A program made the translations under genes and the position numbers. From a virus: a stretch of DNA of 20,327 nt. The stretch spans positions 1 to 20,327 of the IMG/VR virus record IMGVR_UViG_3300045009_000458, one strand, 5' to 3'. Positions 13,218-20,301 of this stretch are shown here, in pieces (the stretch's first letter is position 1; each line of letters begins with the position of its first letter). The notes under the pieces were generated by a model that was given only the letters and a program-made list of their open reading frames with translations, was not told where the DNA came from and ran no database searches.

Positions 13218-14648
13218 TCACATTAGATTTTTTACAGCAACTCTTCTATAGTAACGGTTAGCATTCACTAGAAGTCTTCCAAGTCCTTGAGTAGTGCCTT
13301 CAGCAAATGGATTTGCAACAAGACCATAGCGAGTCTTAAATCCAATTTTTGGTTGGAATGAATTCTCACCAACGGCACGAACCATTTGAAGAGGAACATA
13401 AGGGCAATAGAACAGTCCAGCATCATAAGGTGAAGAACCCTTGTAACCAACAATATAATATTGATTACCAGGAGTAGCATTACCTGAGGTTAGGTTTGCT
13501 GCATATGGATCAATGTAAACACGATACTTACCTTGAAGAACACCAGCAAAGGTGTTACCAGTATCGTCAACATTGAGATTGGCATTGAGTGCAGGAGTGT
13601 AGTCAAGAACACCAGCCATAGTCAGTGCTGAAGCAACGTCAGCAGAGCACATGATGATATTACCCTTTCCACGACGAGTTCTTTGTGCGATTGCATTAGC
13701 ATCACGCTCAATTTGGAATAGAAGTCCTTTGAACTTCTCAACTGACCAACGACCATTGGAATCAACATCAAGGTCAAATATACCTGCAGTAGCAACGTTT
13801 TGAACAGCACCTTGCTCAGCTACCTTATAAATGGTTCTGATAACCTCACGATTGATTTCAGCAAGAATCTCTGTTGAGAGAATATTTGCTAATTCTGCTT
13901 CGGCATTTAGACCGTGAATTGCCTTGAGATCTTGAGCAAGTTCTAATGAATACTCAGCTTTCAGTGCTCTGGATTTTGCAGTTACAGTGACTTTCTCGAT
14001 TGAAAATGCCATCTGATTGAAGGCATCACTACCAGTACCATCAAGGTTTTCTGCATCTCCCGTTGCCATTCCCTGACCTACGTTGTAGGCAGTGGAAGTT
14101 GCAGTGCCAACAGGGTTAAGAACTGAAGGGTTGGTTCCACTTTGAGCAGTAGTACCAATACCAGCAGCAGCATCACTGAATCCTGCAGTTTCATCAAGAC
14201 CTGCATCTTGACCAGAGAATGCAGAATCTACTTCGTTGTAGAATGCTTCAGTACCACTCTGATTGATATAACGTGAGCGCATTGCAAAAATAAGTCCAGT
14301 AGGACCACTCATTGGTTGTACGCCAGCAAGATCATAAGCAACCAGATTAGGCATTGAACGTCTAATTAATGAAATTAGAACGGGATCGAAACCAGCAGTA
14401 GGACCAGCAGCAGCTGCACTGCCACCGAATCCTCCACTAGCACCAGCAGCATTACCGCTGTTGGTTGGAGATTCCATCAACATTGACAATGAACCATTGT
14501 CGAATGAAGACTGCTCTCTTAAAAATCTTTCTTGATTTTCTAACAGGACAGCAGTTACTGCTCTACGATGCGAATCTTTGATTGATTCAAGACCCTCATA
14601 GTTGAGTAGAGGAGCCCACTTTTCCTGCAGATGTTCTGATTGAAACAT
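13218..14648 (-). CDS. 23: gp23 major capsid protein precursor
   Basis: A 476-residue protein, shorter than T4 gp23 (521) but typical of marine T4-like phages. LIRRSMPNLVAYDLAGVQPMSGPTGLIFAM (split over 92-121) matches the T4 block VRRAIPNLIAFDICGVQPMNSPTGQVFAL. SRALKAEYSLELAQDLKAIHGL near 235-256 and the C-terminal KIGFKTRYGLVANPFAEG are also diagnostic. The N-terminal ~60 residues (helical, charged) form the delta domain removed by gp21 during maturation. LMES (57-60) offers a plausible cut after Glu59, just before a Gly/Ala-rich stretch (66-83). gp23 forms the hexamers of the head; no separate gp24 vertex gene is present here. A good Shine-Dalgarno (AAAGGT) precedes the ATG, and a strong terminator follows. 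Confidence 0.97.
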   Translation of the reverse strand: MFQSEHLQEKWAPLLNYEGLESIKDSHRRAVTAVLLENQERFLREQSSFDNGSLSMLMESPTNSGNAAGASGGFGGSAAAAGPTAGFDPVLISLIRRSMPNLVAYDLAGVQPMSGPTGLIFAMRSRYINQSGTEAFYNEVDSAFSGQDAGLDETAGFSDAAAGIGTTAQSGTNPSVLNPVGTATSTAYNVGQGMATGDAENLDGTGSDAFNQMAFSIEKVTVTAKSRALKAEYSLELAQDLKAIHGLNAEAELANILSTEILAEINREVIRTIYKVAEQGAVQNVATAGIFDLDVDSNGRWSVEKFKGLLFQIERDANAIAQRTRRGKGNIIMCSADVASALTMAGVLDYTPALNANLNVDDTGNTFAGVLQGKYRVYIDPYAANLTSGNATPGNQYYIVGYKGSSPYDAGLFYCPYVPLQMVRAVGENSFQPKIGFKTRYGLVANPFAEGTTQGLGRLLVNANRYYRRVAVKNLM

Positions 14649-14700
14649 TTGCGTTTACCTTTAGTGTGTTTGTTTACGTTTGATTTAATATTGAATTCAA

Positions 14701-15861
14701 TTATTTACTGAATCTTGAAAGAGTGTTCAGGTAAGATGCCATTGTTCCTGAAATAGATTCAGGTGAACTATCTATTCCTTCTGACAAATTTTCAGTTTGA
14801 GACCTTGAACTTCTATATGATGGAAAATATGATTCTCTCAAAGTCTCTAATTTTTCACGATATTCTGATTCACTTTCAAACTCAACACTTTCGGCAAGTG
14901 AAGCGAGCTTATCTTTCTGAGTGGCAGCAAGACCACTAGAAACTTGTTCAAAGATTCCGTCAGCAACCGACTCTGAGAGACGTTTGTTTAGGAAAACATT
15001 TTTCTCAATTTGCTCGTTGAGTTTTGTTTCCATTTCATCAAGTTTTTCTACCATACTATCTAGAACATCATATTTATCTTCAGGGATTTCTACATAATGA
15101 TTTTCAAAAAGATTCTTCATTCCTTGAATGAAGGACTCTGTAAGTTCTGCCTTAAGTCCTTGCTCGATTGCAAGGTAGTTTTCGGTAAACCATTCATCAG
15201 CAACATATTCTAGATAAGAATCTACACGCTCGTTGAGTTCAGTTTTAATTTCTTCAACCTCCTCAACAAGTGCTCTCGCATATTGATCTTCAATAGATTC
15301 TTTGATTTCACTAACCTTGGATCTAAGAGCAGCTTCAAAAATGGTTCTTGCCTTTATCTGAAACTCTTCTGAAAGTTCTTCACCTTCTAGAAGAGCATTT
15401 ACATCTTCTTCAATATCAAAATCTTCTTTCATATCTTCTTCATCTTCTTCATCCTCGTCCTCGTCTTCATCTTTTTCCTTCTTCTTGCCTTTTTTGTGAT
15501 TTTTATCTTCATCTTCATCTTCATCTTCTTTATCGTCTTTTGCATCTTCGAGATGTTCCTCTTCATCATCATCTTCGGAGTCTTCTTTCACTTCTTTCAT
15601 TGCATCAGCAGTACTTGCTTCTTTGTTTACAACATCTCTCACTTGTTTGAGTGTTACACCAGGAGTTTTGAGTTTGGCTGAATCATCATCTGACTTATAA
15701 TTTTCTGGAGTAGGACCACCAAGGTCCTCCCAACTTCCAGTTTGACCTGGAGTGCTTCCAGATAATGATTTCATTGCATCTGCTGCTTGAGCATTAGAAT
15801 TTACAGAAGTTTTGGATTGCTTAGTGCCTACTTCCATTTCTTGTAGATCTCCACGAGACAT
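14701..15861 (-). CDS. 22: gp22 prohead core scaffold protein
   Basis: A 386-residue protein, longer than T4 gp22 (269). Residues 1-85 are Ser/Gly/Thr-rich. Residues about 88-150 are an extreme low-complexity run of Asp/Glu with a central Lys cluster (NHKKGKKKEKD). From about 155 the chain is helical and coiled-coil-like (ALLEGEELSEEFQIKARTIFEAALRSK, NEQIEKNVFLNKRLSE, SEYREKLETLRESYFPSY), ending MASYLNTLSRFSK. gp22 is the main component of the T4 prohead core, around which gp23 assembles, and it is later chopped into small acidic peptides by gp21. A GGAG Shine-Dalgarno and two overlapping late-promoter boxes lie upstream. It is separated from gp21 by the GIY-YIG gene. Confidence 0.92.
   Translation of the reverse strand: MSRGDLQEMEVGTKQSKTSVNSNAQAADAMKSLSGSTPGQTGSWEDLGGPTPENYKSDDDSAKLKTPGVTLKQVRDVVNKEASTADAMKEVKEDSEDDDEEEHLEDAKDDKEDEDEDEDKNHKKGKKKEKDEDEDEDEEDEEDMKEDFDIEEDVNALLEGEELSEEFQIKARTIFEAALRSKVSEIKESIEDQYARALVEEVEEIKTELNERVDSYLEYVADEWFTENYLAIEQGLKAELTESFIQGMKNLFENHYVEIPEDKYDVLDSMVEKLDEMETKLNEQIEKNVFLNKRLSESVADGIFEQVSSGLAATQKDKLASLAESVEFESESEYREKLETLRESYFPSYRSSRSQTENLSEGIDSSPESISGTMASYLNTLSRFSK
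14702..14709 (-). promoter_or_regulatory. Possible weak late box AGTAAATA for gp23
   Basis: One mismatch from NATAAATA on the minus strand, overlapping the last codons of gp22 and 54 bases before the gp23 start, further than other boxes. No exact match exists in the gp22-gp23 gap, so gp23 may depend mainly on the gp22 promoter plus its good Shine-Dalgarno. Confidence 0.25.
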
Positions 15862-15893
15862 TTGAACTCTCCGATTTACCTTTATTAAATCTA

Positions 15894-15905
15894 TATTTAT
15901 TTATA
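15894..15905 (-). promoter_or_regulatory. Double late promoter for gp22-gp23
   Basis: TATAAATAAATA on the minus strand contains TATAAATA (15905-15898) and AATAAATA (15901-15894) offset by 4 bases, 37 and 33 bases before the gp22 start. It gives scaffold and capsid genes a promoter independent of the endonuclease gene just upstream. Confidence 0.75.
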
Positions 15906-15907
15906 AT

Positions 15908-16501
15908 TTAAATATTTGCAAGAAAATTAAATTCATATCTTTTTTTAAAAGTTTGCTTAGAAACATTAAAATACTTGTAAGCATCCTTCATACATCCAAA
16001 TTTTATACCATTACATATAATTGATTTTGAATTTGGATTTTTTGACCCCTCATTTCTTTTTGATGAATTATCAATATATTTTTTATTTATTTCATAATTT
16101 GGTTTATGTGAATTTGATATTCCTATTTTGTTTTTATGTTCTTCAGTTAAAACTTTTCCAATATTTTTTAGTCTTAAGTGTTCCTTTTGGGATTCTGATA
16201 ATTTAGAACCAGTTCTATCTGGTGGAATTATTTCTTTATTTGTAAGAAATTCTTTATAATAATCAATAAAATAAGATTCTAATTTTAAAGAATCAGAATT
16301 TGATAAATTTTCAATAATTTTATAAATTATTGTTTCAAATCCTAAATTTCTGATATTATCAATATATTTTAATTTTTCTTGATTATAATTTGCGTGACCT
16401 TTCAAATGCTTAAAGCATCTATCTTTTTTCCCCTTTCCAATATAAAAAGGAATCCTATTTATTGGATCAACTAGAGCATACACATAATATTCTTCATTCA
16501 T
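15908..16501 (-). CDS. GIY-YIG homing endonuclease between gp21 and gp22
   Basis: A 197-residue protein. The catalytic GIY-YIG domain is at the N-terminus: YVYAL (6-10) and YIGKGKKDRCFKH (20-32) supply the two GIY/YIG strands, R28 and H32, and LKLESYFIDYY supplies the catalytic Glu (E76). Residues 96-133 (GSKLSESQKEHLRLKN, GKVLTEEHKNKIGISN) look like two NUMOD3-type DNA-binding repeats. The C-terminus (SIICNGIKFGCMKDAYKYFNVSKQTFKKR) resembles a NUMOD1 helix-turn-helix. This is the arrangement of free-standing phage GIY-YIG endonucleases such as the T4 Seg proteins. The start overlaps the gp21 stop (ATGA). The gene is more A+T-rich than its neighbours, consistent with a mobile insertion. Confidence 0.9.
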   Translation of the reverse strand: MNEEYYVYALVDPINRIPFYIGKGKKDRCFKHLKGHANYNQEKLKYIDNIRNLGFETIIYKIIENLSNSDSLKLESYFIDYYKEFLTNKEIIPPDRTGSKLSESQKEHLRLKNIGKVLTEEHKNKIGISNSHKPNYEINKKYIDNSSKRNEGSKNPNSKSIICNGIKFGCMKDAYKYFNVSKQTFKKRYEFNFLANI

Positions 16502-17148
16502 AACATACTTATAAATCTTTCAAAGTGTTGAATCTTCCTCTCCTCTGTTAATTTCTTTCTTCTGACATCCTTCTCTATAATATTTTTAATTGACTCCGCA
16601 ATCCAGACTTTTTTATTGGAATCATAAATCCACTCCTTTCCTTCCATAATTCCTTGAACAAATGCATCAGGTGCAGAGGGATCTGCAACAATATCAGCAG
16701 CAGTTGCTAACATAAAATCTTCACCAACTTCATTATATCCATCACGATTTCTTGTAACAGAACCTATTCCACGAGAGGAAACACCAAGAGTTACACCAGA
16801 ATTCAAAAGTGCCTCGGCAATTTTACCCATTGGAGTGGGAAGAATTTGTGCCTTACCGATAAAATTATTTCCTTCTGGAAAAAGAGAAATGATTTTATGA
16901 GAAACACGATCAAGATTTACTGTAGGTCCATCTGGATGACCAAGTTCTCCAAGAGCACGACCTTTATTGACATATTGTTCATTATATCTTTTAACTTCTC
17001 TTTCCACAATCTGTCTTCGATATAATCTATTATTACGATTAGGTTGTTCAGTTTGAAGAAAAGGGCCTTGAATAAACAAAGTCTTTTTTCCATTCACTGT
17101 TTCAGTAAGAACCTCTACGGATTCAACTTCTTCGGTAATAAGCTTCAT
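16498..17148 (-). CDS. 21: gp21 prohead core protease
   Basis: A 216-residue protein from the ATG at 17148 (MKLITEEVESVEVL), close to T4 gp21 (212). The 21 codons upstream overlap the preceding gene and are not needed. Conserved sites are GELGHPDGPTVNLDRVSH (67-84; His71 is the likely catalytic His) and LGVSSRGIG (121-129; Ser124/125 the nucleophile), with AADIVADPSAPDAFV near 151-165. gp21 is a serine protease with a herpesvirus-assemblin-like fold that cleaves head proteins after Glu (consensus hydrophobic-x-Glu) and then itself. Likely substrates here are gp22, gp23, the gp67-like protein and the candidate internal protein at 3701-4408. It begins 1 base after the 184-aa protein's stop. Confidence 0.93.
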   Translation of the reverse strand: MKLITEEVESVEVLTETVNGKKTLFIQGPFLQTEQPNRNNRLYRRQIVEREVKRYNEQYVNKGRALGELGHPDGPTVNLDRVSHKIISLFPEGNNFIGKAQILPTPMGKIAEALLNSGVTLGVSSRGIGSVTRNRDGYNEVGEDFMLATAADIVADPSAPDAFVQGIMEGKEWIYDSNKKVWIAESIKNIIEKDVRRKKLTEERKIQHFERFISML

Positions 17149-17149
17149 T

Positions 17150-17704
17150 TTATGCTTGATTAGTAATTTGTACTTGTTGATAATATAAGACTCCAGTTGA
17201 TCCAGTAGCACCTACAGCACCAAGTTTTTGTGAAACTCTTAATGTTGCATCAGCAGAGGAAAATGCAGTCACAATACCACTTGAGTTATAAGATACAACA
17301 ATTCGACTCTGATGATATCCATTTATACCACTACTTGTATTCACAGATGTAACTGCCTGATGAGTAAAATCATAATAAGACTGACCAGATGCACTTAAAG
17401 TTACATAATCACCAATACCAAATGGAGATTGTGTTCCCTCTGCAAAATCTATGATTGTAGTTGTTCCTGTTGTAATACCAACAACTCTATTTGATGCCTT
17501 GGTGAGAGCAAGAGTTACTGATTCACCAGAAGGAACATAATAATCTAAAGAAGATGCTGTTGGACTTGATCCGATTGCAATATGTGCCGCACCACCAACG
17601 GCAACAACTCTCAAAGTATCTGATTGTACTGAAAATGGAGATGATGTTGTTGCGGTACCTGTAAACGAAAACGATGAACCTGCTCCAACTGGTCTATGCG
17701 TCAT
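17150..17704 (-). CDS. Beta-rich putative virion structural / decoration protein
   Basis: A 184-residue protein from the ATG at 17704 (MTHRPVGAGSSFSF). The frame opens 7 codons earlier with GTG, but that would leave almost no leader after the late promoter at 17734-17741. The sequence is rich in Ser, Thr, Gly and Val and almost free of Cys and Trp. It contains LRVVAVGGAAHIAIGSSPTASS, YYVPSGESVTLAL, RVVGITTGTTTIIDFAEG and the C-terminal GAVGATGSTGVLYYQQVQI. Short alternating strands suggest a beta sandwich of the kind found in capsid decoration or fibre proteins. T4 has gp68 near this place, but this protein does not look like it. Its position within the head genes and its own late promoter support a virion protein; no specific role is known to me. 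Confidence 0.75.
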   Translation of the reverse strand: MTHRPVGAGSSFSFTGTATTSSPFSVQSDTLRVVAVGGAAHIAIGSSPTASSLDYYVPSGESVTLALTKASNRVVGITTGTTTIIDFAEGTQSPFGIGDYVTLSASGQSYYDFTHQAVTSVNTSSGINGYHQSRIVVSYNSSGIVTAFSSADATLRVSQKLGAVGATGSTGVLYYQQVQITNQA

Positions 17705-17733
17705 TATTTTTTTTTTATAATACACCTATCGAT

Positions 17734-17741
17734 TATTTATT
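17734..17741 (-). promoter_or_regulatory. Late promoter AATAAATA for the 184-aa protein and gp21
   Basis: An exact NATAAATA match on the minus strand, 30 bases before the ATG at 17704, in the gap after the gp67-like gene. Confidence 0.6.
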
Positions 17742-17771
17742 ACTTTACAAATTCATAGTATAAATTTTACT

Positions 17772-17963
17772 TTATTCTTCGTCTTCTTCGTATTCTGTAT
17801 CATCTTCATTTTCATCTTCATCAAAAATTGAAGATGCTACCATTGGTCTAAATATATCTAATCTTTCTGTGGATTTTGCAAAAAGTAAATCTTTGATTTT
17901 ATCGCTAATTTGAGATGGCGATTCATCAGTAATAATCATATCCATCAGCTCATCCATATCCAT
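17772..17963 (-). CDS. 67: gp67-like prohead core protein
   Basis: A 63-residue acidic protein: MDMDELMDMIITDESPSQISDKIKDLLFAK in the N-terminal half and a strongly acidic tail (SSIFDEDENEDDTEYEEDEE). T4 gp67 (PIP, 80 aa) is a small acidic core protein encoded between genes 20 and 21 and degraded by gp21 to internal peptides. Position right after the portal gene, small size, a helical N-terminus ('Ixd..S...sd.Ik.LLf.K') and the acidic tail all agree. Exact residue identity cannot be judged. An exact late promoter precedes it. Confidence 0.65.
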   Translation of the reverse strand: MDMDELMDMIITDESPSQISDKIKDLLFAKSTERLDIFRPMVASSIFDEDENEDDTEYEEDEE

Positions 17964-17988
17964 ATTTGTGATCCATTAATTACTTGTG

Positions 17989-17996
17989 TATTTATA
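17989..17996 (-). promoter_or_regulatory. Late promoter TATAAATA for the gp67-like gene
   Basis: A perfect T4 late box on the minus strand, immediately after the gp20 stop and 26 bases before the gp67-like ATG. Confidence 0.7.
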
Positions 17997-17997
17997 T

Positions 17998-19683
17998 TTA
18001 TATCTCTCCTCCCTTAGGAATTTCTGCAATTTTTCCATCTGCAACTGTTACATCGCCTTGTTTATCAATATTAGGTTCCATTACTGGTTGTCCTAAATCC
18101 ATTTGAGATGTTTGATCTAATGGAAGATCAGTCTGTGAATCAATTGGTTGATTTGGATCTGGAATAATTCCATTTTCAATTTCTTTTTTGATAATTGAAT
18201 CTTGCTCAATAATTTCAACATCAGTTTGACGAAGAATTTTACGTCTTATATAATCTTGAGAGAAATATTTACCAACATAAGGTTCAGCAACTTGTACCAT
18301 ATTTAATCTTTCGTTCAATAATTCTGCATCCTTAAGTTCTGCAAAGTGATTATCATATAAAAAATCATATTGTATATGCTCACTCATTGATTCCCAATCC
18401 TCTGGAGTGATAATATTTTTAAGAATCAATTGAGTTTTCAACATATCATTAAACATATATGAGAATCTTTTTCTCAATCTACCAACAAACTTACTAAACT
18501 TAACTTCATCACGAAGAATTTCCGAAGATCGACCAAGATTAAATCCTCCCTGTCCATCCATTCTCGATGGAGGAACATTTAAAGAACGATAAAGTTTTTT
18601 CTTAAAGTATTCAATATCTGTGATTTCACCAAGATTTTGGCCACCAGGAAGAGTTGTGATTTCAGTTCCTCTTCCACCCTCTCTTCGTGGTAACCAAAAA
18701 TCTTCCATCATTGACATCATTTTTTTATCATCACGAATTTCTCCAGTATTCGCATCATATACAAGTTTATTACGATATCTCATCATCACATCACGAAGAT
18801 ATTGTTCTGCTTTTACTTTGGGAAGATTTCCAACATCAATATAAAATATTCTTCTTTCTGGTGCTCTTGAAAGACGATAAATTACCAAAGAATCTTCAAT
18901 CATACGAAGTTGATTGAGAGACTTAATTGCTTTATGAAGATATGAAAGAGTTGATCCCTTATTACGATCTACAAGACCAGAAGTGCAATATGTAATTGAA
19001 TCTCTGGTCATTTTAATTCCTGCCTCACCACCTAATGCCGATGGATTGCCTGTGGGATAAGACATTTTAGGGTTATAAATGAAATATTCTTCAATCTCAG
19101 GAAAATCATATTCCATTGGATTGCGACTATTTGCATTTGCTAGTCTATATCTTTTATTAAGATCTGTGATTTTCTTTTGTTGCCTTATATAACGCATTTT
19201 TATTGCGTCAATATATCTCAATTCTTGTATTCCTTCTTCTGATTTTTTTAAATCTATTATCTTATGATAATAAAGTCTTCCATCAATATACCAATTTCTA
19301 TAAATTTCGTGAGATTTTCTATCAAAATCTAATAAGTTAAGAATATTTTTAAATTCTTCTCTAATTCTTTTTTTAATACCATCACTGGCATTTAAGTTTG
19401 AAAGTTCAATTTCTACTGGACTATCGTTTGTGTCAGATACAATTGCCTCACTTACAATATCCTCAATAGCACTATCACATTCTGGATGAAGTGCCATTTC
19501 ACGGTATCTTTTAATTAAATCAAATTCAGTTCGGTAAACACCTTCTATATCTATATAAGAACCGAAAAATCCACTGCTCAAATAAAAATCAGATCCGTCT
19601 TCACTATTTGGAGGAACTGGCGATACAACGGATGGTGATATTGGTTCTTGGTCTTCAATAGAAAAACCAAATAATTTTGCCAT
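17998..19683 (-). CDS. 20: gp20 portal vertex protein
   Basis: A 561-residue protein (T4 gp20 is 524). Diagnostic blocks are EFDLIKRYREMALHPECDSAIEDIVSEAI (split over 53-81), RLYYHKIIDL near 134-143, YLHKAIKSLNQLRMIEDSLVIYRLSRAPERRIFYIDVGNLP near 250-290, MMEDFWLPRREGGRGTEITTLPGGQNLG near 325-352 and SLNVPPSRMDGQGGFNLGRSSEILRDEVKFSKFV near 368-402. The C-terminal ~60 residues are Pro/Gln/Asp-rich and poorly conserved. gp20 forms the dodecameric ring at one head vertex, starts head assembly, binds the terminase and passes DNA into the tail. The gene is the usual marker for cyanomyovirus diversity. It starts 39 bases after the gp19 stop with a late box between. Confidence 0.97.
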   Translation of the reverse strand: MAKLFGFSIEDQEPISPSVVSPVPPNSEDGSDFYLSSGFFGSYIDIEGVYRTEFDLIKRYREMALHPECDSAIEDIVSEAIVSDTNDSPVEIELSNLNASDGIKKRIREEFKNILNLLDFDRKSHEIYRNWYIDGRLYYHKIIDLKKSEEGIQELRYIDAIKMRYIRQQKKITDLNKRYRLANANSRNPMEYDFPEIEEYFIYNPKMSYPTGNPSALGGEAGIKMTRDSITYCTSGLVDRNKGSTLSYLHKAIKSLNQLRMIEDSLVIYRLSRAPERRIFYIDVGNLPKVKAEQYLRDVMMRYRNKLVYDANTGEIRDDKKMMSMMEDFWLPRREGGRGTEITTLPGGQNLGEITDIEYFKKKLYRSLNVPPSRMDGQGGFNLGRSSEILRDEVKFSKFVGRLRKRFSYMFNDMLKTQLILKNIITPEDWESMSEHIQYDFLYDNHFAELKDAELLNERLNMVQVAEPYVGKYFSQDYIRRKILRQTDVEIIEQDSIIKKEIENGIIPDPNQPIDSQTDLPLDQTSQMDLGQPVMEPNIDKQGDVTVADGKIAEIPKGGEI

Positions 19684-19707
19684 AATTTAATTAATTTATA
19701 TTCCTAT

Positions 19708-19715
19708 TATTTATT
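19708..19715 (-). promoter_or_regulatory. Late promoter AATAAATA for gp20
   Basis: An exact NATAAATA match on the minus strand in the short gp19-gp20 gap, 25 bases before the gp20 ATG. Confidence 0.65.
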
Positions 19716-19722
19716 ATTTGTC

Positions 19723-20301
19723 TTATGGATTAGTCTTACCATCAACGGGATACCAGTAATTCACTTGAAACTCAACTGTAAATTCCTCAATTGTATCTGA
19801 TGAATCAAAAGAAAGATCAATTGCAGAAATATTAGTTGGAAAAATATCTTCAAATTTATACTGCTTTGCATCTTTAACACCCTTACCAGAGGTTTGAGAT
19901 TTAGTTGATAATTCTCTAGTCAGTTGAGTCACCGTTGCATTTGCCATATAAGTTTTAGGATCGGTAGTGCCACTTGCATCTTTATATTGGCCAATTTGTT
20001 GCATCCAATCTTCCATAACCTTTCTAATCGCAAAGTCAGTGTCATTAATTACAGTAATTGACCAAGTATCATAAGTTCTGTCTCCAGCAACTTTAAAAAT
20101 TCTTCCTCGAAAGGGAACATCAATAGATGCAATATTTGATGCAGGTAAGTTAGTTGCCTTACATAACATCAAAAAATTGTCCTCAGGAAGAGTTCCCGCA
20201 TCGCTAGGAATATTTCCAAAAGAGACTTCAAATAGATTGGGGCGAGCACCACCACCAACCATTGCTGATTTAAAGTCGGAAAGAGTTTTTTGTTTTGCCA
20301 T
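19723..20301 (-). CDS. 19: gp19 tail tube protein
   Basis: A 192-residue protein (T4 gp19 is 163). RPNLFEVSFG near 19-28, LCKATNLPASNIASIDVPFRGRIFKVAGDRTYDTWSITVINDTDF (split over 46-90), RKVMEDWMQQIG and the C-terminal DLSFDSSDTIEEFTVEFQVNYW are typical of contractile-tail tube proteins. gp19 stacks as hexameric rings inside the sheath and forms the channel for DNA. The start ATG at 20301 has only a weak Shine-Dalgarno (GAGA 11-14 bases upstream), and the 26 bases upstream to the window edge hold no complete late box. gp18 sheath would be expected just beyond the right edge. Confidence 0.95.
   Translation of the reverse strand: MAKQKTLSDFKSAMVGGGARPNLFEVSFGNIPSDAGTLPEDNFLMLCKATNLPASNIASIDVPFRGRIFKVAGDRTYDTWSITVINDTDFAIRKVMEDWMQQIGQYKDASGTTDPKTYMANATVTQLTRELSTKSQTSGKGVKDAKQYKFEDIFPTNISAIDLSFDSSDTIEEFTVEFQVNYWYPVDGKTNP

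Noticed and set aside
14690-14701. Palindrome ATTGAATTCAAT in the gp22-gp23 gap
   Set aside because: Single short palindrome without a second copy or a clear relation to a promoter.
15348-15681. Plus-strand frames rich in Leu/His/Phe opposite gp22
   Set aside because: These are shadows of the acidic repeat codons of gp22, low complexity and without gene context.
17149-17211. 21-codon upstream extension of gp21
   Set aside because: It overlaps the end of the 184-aa gene, and the ATG at 17148 gives the usual gp21 length.
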